Below, piece by piece: positions 20,986 through 31,022 of a stretch of DNA of 64,000 nucleotides. Below the pieces are notes generated by a model. That model was not told the DNA's origin. It did no database searches and saw only the letters and a program-made list of their open reading frames with translations. Position 1 is the first letter of the stretch. Each line of letters starts with the position of its first letter. A program made the position numbers and the translations under genes. Where the stretch lies: contig OY987299.1 of the NCBI GenBank assembly GCA_963920635.1, positions 129,825,373-129,889,372 of the forward strand. The letters run 5' to 3'. This stretch comes from Pseudeuparius sepicola. Lineage: Eukaryota; Arthropoda; Insecta; Coleoptera; Anthribidae.

Positions 20986-22249
20986 TGTGTAAAAGTCACG
21001 TACATATTTTTCTAACGTAATGTCATCGAAAAAGCACTTTCTTTTAATTTTTTGACGTTGATATTTGCATTTCCTAGCTTCCTAGAAACATAATTTAAAA
21101 AAATATACTCTGTAAAGTACATATCTTTCTAACGTAATGCCTTCGAAAAAAGCACTTTCTTTTCACCGTCTGGATTAGACGCCTAAAGCACGTTTTAGTT
21201 TCGCGAGAGTTCAGTACCTTGCAAATAATAGTATAGTGAGAAATGCATTACGTAATTTCAGGTATCTTATTATTTTATCACGTTGTAATCTAGGATGAAC
21301 GAACGGAAGTATCAAGTTAAAGTAGCAATGCACTAGACTGCGTGAATTTTTATTAGTTGAGTTTGTCATATTAGAAAAGATTGAAATTTTTATATTGATA
21401 ACATTGACAGCTATTGAATCGTGTAGAGGGTGTTCTCACCTCGAGACTATTTTTCAAAAACAACTTAAAGTTGTAACAGATATGTGGGTTCAGGCTAGCA
21501 ATTATATTCCAAAACTTCTTGCACAGGAGTCTTTATTAGGAGTAGGCACACGTGGACGAATCGTGAGATGCGTTCATGCGTTTGTGAACAAGTCAGAAGT
21601 GTAGTAATATTTTAACAAATAGAATACTTATTTTTAATACAGCAAATATTTCAACCTACCTGGTACTAAGTTCAGATTACAGTGATAAATTATTAAATAA
21701 AATATACTGCAACAAGGAAAACAAACCGCTACATAGCTCCGACAAGACGCAACAGAACGAAGCAGGATTCCAAATTTCCTTTCACACAAGTTATAAAAAA
21801 TCCCATAAAAAATAGCCGTTTTGATTTAAAAGATAAGGAAATATTCACTTATTAGCATGAAGACATCTATCTCTTAATAGCTCAACTAAAGGTACATGGA
21901 CCAGTGGCGCCATCCACACGCGGAGATAACTACTCCCAATACATTGTTGTTAAAATAAGAACCCTGTATTAGTTTTTAGCAATACATAACTAAAAAGAAA
22001 AGAGTGTATATTTTAAACAAATGTTTTCCCAAAACCCAATATCTATATTTCGTCACCAAGTTATATTGAAACGCTAGAAATATTTATCGGAAAAAATCAT
22101 AAATATACAGGGTGTTCCATTAAAAAGTTTTTTCACAACTTTGCGATGCTCATTTGTTTCATCTGCTAACAGATCCTAGCGGTTCAGTACAACTTATTAT
22201 TTTTTCTTGAAAAATAAAGGCTGTAGGAATGGGTCAAATATTCGACCGG
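20986..22249. repeat. right inner arm, diverged, with extra DNA
   Basis: Bases about 20,986-21,440 mirror the left inner arm at about 13,340-13,880. Bases about 21,450-22,090 have no left counterpart and look like later inserted or lost DNA. A mariner-type end (TATACAGGGTGTTCC) at 22,107 mirrors GGAACACTCTATATAT on the left. The 69-codon frame at 21395-21604 is not recognised as a gene. Confidence 0.6.
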
Positions 22250-22505
22250 TACTTGTACAAAGATTTCGTTGAAATCTTTGATATTTTTGTAAATATATGA
22301 TTCGTTTTTGCTTTTAAATGTTGTGGTAGTTCATAAAAAACAGGATAAGTTTAAATTTTTTTATTTAGTTATACAGATTGCCCCTGAACCACTGCATCAA
22401 GCTCCTGATTGCGGAATTCCCGCCGATTTGCTCATTCCCGGAGGAACTTGGCGGAGAACGTTTCTCTCCACCGCCCTTGGTTGGTAGCACCCCTCCTCGC
22501 TCCAG

Positions 22506-22862
22506 GTGCCCCCAGTAGTGGTCTGTGCGCTTATTCAAGGATTGGTCCTTGGTGTCTTCCCAACGCTTTCACCCCCAGGATTGGTCTTGAGTCCAACCTT
22601 TGTCTCAGGATTGATCTTCACCCCAAGATTGGGATTCCGTAGCAGCGCCTTCACCCCATTGGTCTTCTTCGCAGTCATGACTTGGTGGAATCTCGAGTCA
22701 CCTCGACTTCCACCTCGTCTTGGGTGTCTAACTCCATATAGGAGTGGTAAAACGATAGCTTTAGACTTGCAACTTGATACTTTTTCAACATTCTTTCGAT
22801 TTCTTAACATTAATGTGTCTACTAAAACGAACTTAAATGGCGGAAAACATATGAGGAATTAG
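22506..22862 (+). CDS. uncertain open frame, right-arm copy
   Basis: Mirror copy of the frame at 12544-12900, identical in all 118 codons. Because both arms are nearly identical throughout, this identity does not itself show protein-level constraint. Confidence 0.15.
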   Translation: MPPVVVCALIQGLVLGVFPTLSPPGLVLSPTFVSGLIFTPRLGFRSSAFTPLVFFAVMTWWNLESPRLPPRLGCLTPYRSGKTIALDLQLDTFSTFFRFLNINVSTKTNLNGGKHMRN

Positions 22863-24389
22863 CGTAAAGCAACCACACTGGAAATTCTTATTAATTTGAT
22901 CTTAAAAATATCAAGTGCTCTAGGTTAATTTTAATATTCATGTGTCGACGGCGCTCTAGGTAAATTTTAATATCCATGTAAATACACCTGTTGAATGGGA
23001 CCTAGAAGTACTATTGTTGATGCAAGTACGTTTCTGTAATAGTTTTGTGGCGTTTAGATTTTTGCCGACAGGTAACCCGGCTGTTCGGAACCTAGATTCC
23101 ACGTTTCTGCAAGTTTCTTACCCATAGGTGTCGCTCGCACACGGTTTCCGATAGAAAAGTATCAAATTACGGATCAGTTTACATAGTGTTAAAGTTTTTG
23201 AGGAATATATGTCACCAAACGCATTAGTTGAGTCGATAACACGGCCGCTTTTCGCCTGATAGCCTCTGGGATCTAATCACGTCAATTTTAAATATGGTTT
23301 TTGTTAAATTCGTCTGATATGAATCTGCGTTGAGGATATCTGCAGCTCTACCTCGCCAGAATCTTTTGGATGATAAACGAAAACTGAGTTATTTAAGTAT
23401 TGGTTGACAAAAATGCGTTTTGTGACGCAACCAAGCGAAATATGCAAAAATACCAAGATACATTTTTTGTTCGTAGTGCATTGGAGAATGTAATTTTACT
23501 TTTTGGAAATAGGTACTTGCCGCTAAGCACATTTTTTAAAGAAAAATATAAATTACAAGAAAAGGTGATAATGGGCAAACACTCAAAGTTAGCAAAAAGA
23601 CAAAACTAGTAACCGCATACACGTGTTTCATGCTATTTGGCAATCATCAGTACGGTGTAACATTAACCAAATCAAAAGATAGGTATGATTTGTAATTATT
23701 ACATTTACACTCGCTAATCTTACCCTTATTATCATTGTATCTTGAGAAAAATATAAAGTTTAAACCCCGTATGTACGCCACTGATAGAAGTTTGGAGCTC
23801 ATATTGTTCACAATGGTGACTAAACTGCTAATACGTACCAAACTTCAAAGCGATACGACAATTTGTTTAGAAATAAACTTAAAAAAATCGATTTTTGTTT
23901 AATTTTCAACCTGTATGTTGAAAACGAAGGTAGATAGACCATATGTTTATTGGAAAAAGTCTTATTTTTAGCCAGAGAATCTCTAGTTAAATTTGTTTCC
24001 AACAGTTGTGGGACACCCTGTATAGATGTGTTCCCGGAAACACGTCTTTGCATACCTATACCGTATAGAAGTGAGAGTGAAGTTGGATACTACACGGCTG
24101 TGGAGAATGTTTTGCATTTTTTGATGATTAGATTTTTTTTATCAAGATTCTTAGTTCAGATCGTAACTTTTTCTTATAAGATGCAATCTCTTCGCAAAAT
24201 TCAATATTTGTTGTTCTCAGACCCAAGCAATTTTGGTCCTCTGCTAATTTCCAGATGTACTTCTACTAATTCTTCCACTAAAAATTGTTTCTCCGTAACG
24301 CAATTTTTTGCCATCCAATTACGGCTTCTAAAGTTTTAGATACTCGCCAGCTCATTCACCAACTATTTAAATTCCCCGCAATTTTGATA

Positions 24390-25745
24390 TATTGACATCA
24401 CTCCGTCCCAGAACTGCGAACAAAGTTCAATTTTTTTGCAATTCAAGGTACCACGTGTCAAGGTGACTACGAGATCATTGTCGTTAAATTTCATTGGTCT
24501 CCAAGGTGACCCCTTAGAGATCTTTAACTTATATGTGACCTTCATGTCAAGGCAACCCCATCGCATTTTCAAATTTCCCGCATTTTTTGCCATATTGACG
24601 TCACTTCCGTCCGAGAACTGCGAGCAAAGTTCAATTTTTCCAGGTAAAACTCAAGTGCCACGTGTCAGGTGACCACGAGATTATTAACCTTCAGGTGACC
24701 CCTTAAAGATCATCGGTCTCACTTAATTGACAACCACAGGTCAAGATCATTTTCAAATTTCCCGCCTTGGCGGCCTTGTAACGTCACTTCCGTTCCCAGA
24801 ACTGTGAGCAAAGTTCAATTTTTCAAGGTAGAACCCAAGTGCCACGTGTCAAGGTGACCTCTTAAAGTTCATTGACCTTCAGGTCAAGGTAACAAGGTGA
24901 TCTATTAAAGTTCATTGAACCCGCGGGTCAATGACCCCTTAAAGGTTATCGATCTGGTAACCCCTTGACCTCTAGATAACCTTCAGGTCAAGGTTAACTG
25001 AACGTGACCCCTTAAAGTTCATTGAACCCGCGGGTCAATGATTCCTTAAAGGTTATCGATCTGGTAACCCCTTGACCTCTAGATAACCTTCAGGTCAAGG
25101 TGAACTGAACGTGACCCCTTAAAGTTCATTGAACCCGCGGGTCAATGACCCATTAAAGGTTATCGATCTGGTAACCCCTTGACCTCTAGATAAGCTTCAG
25201 GTCAAGGTTAATGGAACGTGACCCCTTAAAGTTCATTGAACCCGCAGGTCAAGGTTATTTTCAAATTTCCCGCCTTGGTGGCCATCTTGTGATGTCACTT
25301 CCGTTCCCAGAAAAAGTGCCACCAAGGTGACCCCTTAAAGTTCATTGACCTTCAGGTCAAGGTTAACAAGGTGGCCTCTTAAAGTTCATCGACCTTCAGG
25401 TCAAGGTTAACAAGGTGACCTCTTAAAGTTCATTGACCTTTAGGTCAAGGTTAACAAGGTGACCCCTTAAAGTTCATCGACCTTCAGGTCAAGGTTAACA
25501 AGGTGACCTCTTAAAGTCCATTGACCTTTAGGTCAAGGTTAACTGAACGTGACCCCTTCAAGGTTAACCCGCGGGTCAATAACCCCTTAAAGGTTATCGA
25601 TCTGGTAACCCCTTGGCCTCTAGATAACCTTCAGGTCAAGGTTACCTGAACGTGACCCCTTAAAGTTCATTGAACCCGCAGGTCAAGGCCATTTTCAAAT
25701 TTCCCGCCTTGGCGGCCATCTTGTGACGTCACTTCCGCCCTGGAG
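24390..25745. repeat. higher-order repeat with CRE/YY1-like modules, right
   Basis: Mirror copy of the left-arm array, with the same five modules in reverse order. The outermost copy near 25,700-25,740 is the least decayed, as on the left. Confidence 0.75.
24905..25245. repeat. ~115-bp tandem unit, three copies (two in left arm)
   Basis: Each unit carries AACCCGCGGGTCAATGA, GGTTATCGATCTGGTAACC and CTTGACCTCTAGATAACC blocks. The left arm (about 10280-10510) has only two copies. The extra copy is the main length difference between arms and marks recent unequal exchange or replication slippage. Confidence 0.75.
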
Positions 25746-25770
25746 TACCCTTTGCTATACTACTTTTAGA

Positions 25771-26596
25771 TTTCCATAGAAACTGTACCTATATGTCAAA
25801 TTAGAGGTTTTTAGGTTTTAGGTTATGATTTATGTCAAATTAAAGAAAAATTAGGAGAACTTATGGGCGGAGTGTTTTTTTTTTATAAAAAACTGAAACA
25901 TTGTATGTCTGGTTGCCCTCTATAAGAAAGCTTATTATTCGTAAATATTAATATCATTATTATCGAATAGTTTAAGTTTTGAGTTGACAAAAATAGCAGC
26001 AATAAAATATATGACACTAAAAGAATGATAGTGTCATTTCAACTTTAAAATAACTCAAAAGAAAAATGTAAAATAGCATTAGTTGCAGCTGCCCGATTAT
26101 TGCAAATAACCAAATTACCTGGTATGACAAAAAATATGATGTAGCGCGCATGCTAGCAAGAAGTGTAAAAGCTCTGGGAATTATTTCAAAAGACTTCAGT
26201 ATCACAAAATGTTCTGCAGAAATATTATTACAGAAAACACTAGAGAAAAGAGCAAAGGACATGTCCTATAGAATAAATGGATAATGATAATTAAGTATCT
26301 GCACAACATAATAAGATGTATTTTATCTCGCATTTTAGATTTAAAATTAACACTTAATTGGCAATAAACTATGTATCCTGGATAGTATCCAAAAGTACCT
26401 ACCTGGTAGTAATTATTTATACCGTCCATGTAGTCTTCAAAACAGATAAAATTATTGGAACTGGACAGAAACTTGAGCAGAGGTTACCTATATAAGAAGA
26501 CATTGTTGTGATGTGTTCTAGATTATATTATTATATATAAATTTAATACATTAATTTAACAAATTTGCATTTTAATGTACAATTTTATTACTAAAC
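25771..26596. other. no gene recognised right of the giant element
   Basis: AT-rich. Two frames of 75-81 codons on the minus strand are hydrophobic by composition and have no motif. Confidence 0.4.
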
Positions 26597-27019
26597 TCTA
26601 TTTAAACTAAACGCAAGTGGCTAGAGCGTGATACGCACGTGATCGGCTTGCTATTGGCTAGCCGGCAATAAAATCTGACCCGGCGGGCGAGTGCAGCGAG
26701 TCGGTGTCTCTTACAGAGGTGTATTGAGTTGCAAATGGACCTTTATTTTTTTCCGATATAATTCTTTCGCTGTTTATTAATTGTTGGAGGTACGATTTGC
26801 GTTAATAGTAGAAATTTGCAGGTAAGTGAATGACTAGGTGTGCCATAAAGTTTGTTTTTAAAGTTTTTAACACTGGGAATTATTATTATGATATTTGATA
26901 TTATAAAATTCATAGAGATCGTCCTTAATCCGGCCCTGCCTCGTATCAGCCCTCAGAACGGTTCACGTGCTTCCATCGTGTAAATACTTACGCGCCACTT
27001 GCATTTAGTTTGAATAGAG
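26597..27019. mobile_element. 423-bp MITE-like element
   Basis: Ends of about 26 bp are inverted: CTCTATTTAAACTAAACGCA then AGTGGC at the left, and its near complement at 26,991-27,019. The interior is GC-richer near the left end, with a GTGCAGCGAG word. Target duplication is unclear. Confidence 0.6.
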
Positions 27020-27178
27020 TATAAGCCCTATTTGTTGGCAAAACTTACAGTTCAATTGTGACTATTATTACATTTTTCACTTTTTCATAATTAAAAATAG
27101 AGTATAAGCCCTATTTGTTGGCAAAACTTACAGTTCAATTGTGACTATTATTACATTTTTCACTTTTTCATAATTAAA
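27013..27178. repeat. perfect 83-bp tandem duplication
   Basis: Two head-to-tail copies (27013-27095 and 27096-27178) start AATAGAGTATAAGCCC and appear identical. The duplication overlaps the right end of the preceding MITE, so it is younger than that insertion. Confidence 0.9.
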
Positions 27179-27414
27179 CTGCGGGGATTTTGCCAACAAA
27201 TAAGTTTAGTAACCGTGAGAATAGTAATTAAATGAATAGGAGGAGCTTTTCAAATAACCCGCCATTTGTTTTGGTATATTTCTCACCTCATAGATGGCGC
27301 GCGTGTATCACGGCCAACTTTAATAAATAATATATATTCCTGTGGTCAGAAGTTTGTTACTCCCATATAATCTATCTCAAATTATTCTTTATCCACAAAA
27401 TTAATGTGACTTTT
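27179..27414. other. no gene recognised
   Basis: Short AT-rich stretch. Nothing identifiable. Confidence 0.4.
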
Positions 27415-27600
27415 TGACTTTTCCCTATTTCCTACTTCTTTGAGAATTGGTTGAGACCTATCCCGCATAAAATTCTATGATCATTGTGAGTGTTCACATA
27501 TTTTTGACTTTGAGATTTGATTTTGCCCGATATAATTTTTGTGTTCTTTTAAACGAACGTTAACTGGCCTACAAGCAGGGGGGAGGGGTTTGGGGGTTCA
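27415..27600 (-). pseudogene. Penelope-like element fragment
   Basis: Matches parts of 61,620-61,760 and 52,880-53,030: TTTCCTACTTCTT, GAATTGGTTGAGACCTA, GATTTTGCCCGATATA and AACTGGCCTACAAG. No open frame remains. It marks another copy of the same PLE family. Confidence 0.55.
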
Positions 27601-28131
27601 AACCCCATCACTAGAACGAGCTCCCCGAGCATCAGTGAGTGTAATAATTTTTTCCAGTAGAGCATGGAAACCCGCCCGAAAACTGCCAACAAAACATAAT
27701 TTTTGGATCAGTGCAGAACCGAGTTTTATCATCAGAATATGCTTTCAAATAAAATAAAACATAACTGGCAACACTGGATAACAGTAAACGGTGAACGGTG
27801 GTGCATGGCTGCGTGCGCCATGGATTAGGAGAATAGGGGATTCCCAGTGTCTCTTAATGAATAAATTTTTACCATACCTACTGGCAATTCTAAAGGTGTC
27901 GTCCGGCCAGGCGAAGAATGTGTAGGAATATATTCCCAATAATGAGAAATCAAATAAGTAGAAAAGGGATAATTATCAATGCGAGAAGGAATATTCAGAC
28001 ATTATTATAATTAATATTTTTAAAGTTTTAATGTTAAACTTGTTCAACTTAAACCTGTTTCAGTGTTTTATTAAAAAACAGTTAAAAATAGTGGGTTTTT
28101 CAACTTCAACAGCCACTGGTCTAACCCGTCC

Positions 28132-28646
28132 AGGGCCGGCTCTAGGCGGGTGCGAACGGTGCGGCGTACACGGCCTGCATTTTGACTGACCCCGCGCCTC
28201 CGAGTCCTGTGTACAGGGTTATCCAGTCAGTAGCGTATTTAAAACGGCGGGGTCGAAACCATTTCAGAATTTGAATATATTCATTGCAGCTTGAAAATCT
28301 GAAGATATTAGGATTTGCGCAGACTAATTTTAAATAATTTTCCTTAACATTTCTAACAAATTTCGCCTGCGGCGCATTTTACAGAGTTATTTTAAATGCA
28401 CTTGTTTAAAAGAAATTTACAAAAATTGTCCCTCCCCAGCCGAAATTAATTTCTATATAAGTACGTCACTGAAGTGATCTAAACTATCGCCCCGGCCTAC
28501 TTTTTTAAAAATTGACATGCAAAAAATATACCATTCTAGTGGCGTATCAATTTTCAATTTTCTCGATGGATTAAATAATTCCTTGCCGGGGCCCCGCACT
28601 TTCATCCGGTACCCAGCCCCACAAAAGCTTGAGCCGATCCTGAATC
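28132..28646. mobile_element. possible old hAT-like element
   Basis: CAGGGCCGGCTCTAGG at the left and the complement of CAGGATCGGCTCAAGC at the right form imperfect 16-bp ends in the CAGGG style of hAT elements. Flanking octamers (AACCCGTC and AATCCCCC) agree at five of eight positions. The 127-codon minus frame at 28453-28836 runs past the right end and is not recognised. Confidence 0.3.
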
Positions 28647-28649
28647 CCC

Positions 28650-29331
28650 CCCAAATTTTCGCTATAGATATGGCCCTACCTATACATGTCCCCATCATAG
28701 AACTTTCACATTCACAAGGAATTTTATAAATGCAATTTTTTAAAATTTGTAGCACATTAAATGGAATCGTTTTAACTACGTCGCTTTTAAAAATGTCATT
28801 TGTCACGTTTTCTATTAATATTCTCTGTGGGTACAATAACTACTGTGACATATTTTTAAAGTTATCAAGATGTCTCAATTGTTTTGTGAATAAAAAGTTT
28901 CGCTCAGACACAGTGTTCGACCAGAGCATATAAAACAACCAGCAGTATCACTCCCCATGGCGGGAAAATTCTGCGCACCTGTTCGCGCAGCCGCCATGCG
29001 GGCATAGATTCTGTCAAATTCTCGGGGCGATTGGGCAGTTCTTTTTTGGCTGTATGAGAGATATTACAGTGCCGTGGAGTGTGCTTTTTTGTAAATTGTG
29101 CTTTTTGCTAGTATCTTTAAATAAATAATCTCAGGAAAGGAAGGAGTAAAAGCTGCTTGTGCTTACCACACACTATACATATGCTTTACTAATACTACTC
29201 TGTATTTCTGAATTGATTTTCCCGACTACACCGCTGACTTCTATTCCACCAATATGGCTCAAGGTCATTGAATTTGCGGATGATTTCTCAAGAGTAAGTT
29301 ATACTGCTGGTTGTTTCGTATGCTCTGGTTC
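28650..29331. other. no gene recognised; GC-richer block at 28.96-29.05 kb
   Basis: Short frames only. Bases 28,960-29,050 are CpG-rich and promoter-like in composition, but no core promoter motif could be fixed. Confidence 0.35.
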
Positions 29332-29520
29332 CACGGGCGTAGCCAGGATTTAGTTTTGGGGGGGGTTTAGTTTGAGAAGTAAATAAAACAACAAAAATAT
29401 ACTTACATGAAATTTAATATCTATATATTCATCCGAAAAACTACGACATATTTATAAAGTTCTTAACTTTAAATGAAATGGATAAATTAATTTCGTTCCT
29501 CTGCGCTAAATCTAAAACCA

Positions 29521-29820
29521 TTAAAGAAGAAATCTTCGGCTTTTTCTTTTAAATATATCCACTACTTCATCTGCATGAATTTCTGTTCCATAGTGAATGT
29601 TCATTAGAGCCAAACCATTAAGTCTGTTTTCACTTGTAGTGTTTCGTAAATAGTTTTTCAGTCTCCTTAGGCTCGAGAAAGACCTTTCTGGGGTAGCAGT
29701 GGATACAGGAATGGTAGCCAAGATTTGTAGTAATGTGTAAATGTTAGGATAAAGGTTTTTATCGCACATATCTAGGCATTCCAAACTAGATTTCGGGGTA
29801 GGCAGTCTTCTTATCAGCAT
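29521..29820 (-). pseudogene. hAT transposase C-terminal dimerisation region
   Basis: Ninety-nine codons hold the hallmark of the hAT C-terminal dimerisation domain: ILATIPVSTATPERSFSSLR, then KNYLRNTT, RLNGLALMNIH and a trailing basic segment. This domain closes hAT transposases and domesticated relatives such as ZMYM1-type proteins. The catalytic core that should precede it is absent. The frame opens at 29820 in a different frame from the N-terminal piece, so the internal deletion joint near 29.79-29.83 kb is also a frameshift. It is inside the 1,128-bp element with exact target duplications. An active transposase is excluded. Confidence 0.85.
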
Positions 29821-30028
29821 GCAAGGTAGCTGAAGCTTTGGTAGCTAAATCCAAATTTGTTTCTTTATTAGAAACCCCTTGACCTTGACTACACCACTTT
29901 TTCCAGTAGTCCATACCTTTAAGTTTATCACCCTTCCTTTTTTTCCCCTCCATTTTTCGACAGTAATAATGATTCACGTATCTATCCTTAACAAGGTCAT
30001 CGAATAACAGCGCACTAAAATTACTCAC
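29786..30028 (-). pseudogene. hAT transposase N-terminal remnant
   Basis: Eighty codons begin about 115 bases after a TATA-type box and run to the deletion joint. The segment is charged, with a KKRKGDKLKG stretch and a WKKWC motif. I do not recognise a zinc finger. Its role as the transposase start is inferred from position between promoter and C-terminal domain. Confidence 0.5.
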
Positions 30029-30141
30029 TTACACGGTACACTTAATTCTCTTCACTATTCGTTCACCACTTTTCACTTTTATTCGCTTCGAGTTCGCATG
30101 GAATAATACTGCCGTAAGCGCGGTCACGCGCCGCGGCGCCG

Positions 30142-30149
30142 CTTATATA
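30142..30149 (-). promoter_or_regulatory. TATA-type promoter of the hAT transposase
   Basis: TATATAAG on the minus strand is followed by a GC-rich stretch and by the first ATG of the remnant at 30028. Distance and placement fit a core promoter. Confidence 0.5.
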
Positions 30150-30479
30150 GCAGCCCAGTAGCCGTCCAGAAACTTCCACGAACTTCCACAAAGTTCCGCT
30201 CATTTCGACCGAGGGGCGTGGCGAATAATCGAGAAACAACGCAAAGTGTCCCTACAATACAAAATAGTTCGGCTGCAACTGCGTCTGCCTCTCGTCAAAA
30301 GATGGCGCTAGGCGCTACTATTACTACATATATTCAAACGTAATAATAATTTAACTCTTCACTCCTCGTATTTTTTCGGTATAATATTAGGTAATATTTT
30401 GCTTATTTCGGGGGGGGTTTGAACCCCCGAAACCCCCCCCCCCCTTGGCTACGCCCGTGTCTGGTTCGACACTGTTGAC

Positions 30480-30880
30480 TGTGTCCAGTCGTAGACATTG
30501 TGGGGCTGTCTTGCTTGGCCACTTGGAACCCTAAAACGACGCGGCCGAATGTGTGGGACCCGAGGACATATGTCCCATAAACCATTTTTAATCCTGCCAC
30601 GTATGCGCCGGCCCGTTTCTCGGAAAAACCGGTCGGAATTTCCCGTCCGACGTGCAACGCATGCACGGGCAGGCCGCCGACATATTTCGTATTTCGCGCC
30701 GCCGGCTGACCGGAACGCGGCCGGTTTCGGTCGGTGCCGATCTGCCGGGAAAACGCGCGATTTATCGCAGGTGGCCCCCCCGACTCATTGTTTATTGTTG
30801 TTGTTGTTGTTTTCATGGGCGGTCAGCTTCGAGTTCTCCGGGTCTGACTTGTCCAGCCGCGCGGAAACGTAGATATCTTA
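30480..30880. promoter_or_regulatory. CpG-rich island beside the hAT element
   Basis: About 400 bases with many CpG dinucleotides and overlapping stop-free frames on both strands, against an AT-rich background. It ends with a TTG repeat near 30,791-30,810. None of the three overlapping frames (77, 124 and 137 codons) resembles a known protein. It could be a promoter, an exon or an enhancer of a neighbouring gene. Confidence 0.35.
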
Positions 30881-31022
30881 AATAATATTCAGTAACATGA
30901 TATAAATATTGGACATAAAACTATTTATAATACCAAAAAAATGTTTACAAATTTAAAAACAACTATTAATAAAAATCTACAATCAGATCTAATTTATAAA
31001 ATTAATTAAATAATTGCCCATC

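Larger units (their letters stand above)
9759..25764. mobile_element. 16-kb giant inverted-repeat element, exact 6-bp TSD
   Basis: The unit begins AGTAGTATAGCAAAGGG and ends with the exact reverse complement. TTTAGA lies immediately outside both ends (9753-9758 and 25765-25770) and is read as a 6-bp target site duplication. Outer arms of about 3.4-3.5 kb are nearly identical, and inner arm segments are related but diverged. The middle carries one spliced gene on the minus strand, a palindromic minisatellite, a small MITE and a PLE fragment. The AG...CT ends, 6-bp duplication and size fit Polinton/Maverick elements, as I know that family. I see no DNA polymerase B, retroviral-type integrase, packaging ATPase, protease or capsid frame, and the arms are far longer than usual. 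It may be a non-autonomous derivative or another superfamily. Confidence 0.85.
22250..25764. repeat. right outer terminal inverted repeat (3,515 bp)
   Basis: Mirror copy of the left arm, about 117 bp longer. The difference is accounted for by one extra copy of a roughly 115-bp tandem unit (three units here against two on the left). Scattered single-base changes and short indels also exist, for example near 23,060 against 12,340. A single-base change extends the 129-codon frame at 23950-24339 beyond its left-arm counterpart, showing these frames are not conserved as genes. Confidence 0.9.
29332..30459. mobile_element. hAT element, 1,128 bp, exact 8-bp TSD
   Basis: Ends are CACGGGCGTAGCCAGG and the complement of CACGGGCGTAGCCAAGG. 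TCTGGTTC stands directly outside both ends (29324-29331 and 30460-30467), an exact 8-bp duplication typical of hAT. G-runs and C-runs lie just inside the ends. On the minus strand it keeps a TATA-type promoter, a transposase-like N-terminal piece and the C-terminal dimerisation region. The centre of the transposase is missing, so it is an internally deleted, non-autonomous copy. The exact duplication argues for fairly recent insertion. Confidence 0.92.

Noticed and set aside
9759..25764. Assembly artefact (inverted duplication) as the explanation for the giant arms
   Set aside because: The arms differ by substitutions, indels and one tandem unit, the inner arms are diverged, and a 6-bp duplication bounds the unit exactly.
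9759..25764. Calling it a bona fide Polinton with virus-type genes
   Set aside because: None of the polymerase, integrase, ATPase, protease or capsid motifs could be seen, so only the termini, duplication and size support that name.
28453..28836. 127-codon minus frame as a gene
   Set aside because: It spans the end of a possible hAT element, has no recognisable motif and no splice or promoter context.
30403..30885. Frames of 77, 124 and 137 codons as a protein gene
   Set aside because: All three overlap in a stop-poor CpG-rich block and show no domain; one runs into the hAT terminus.
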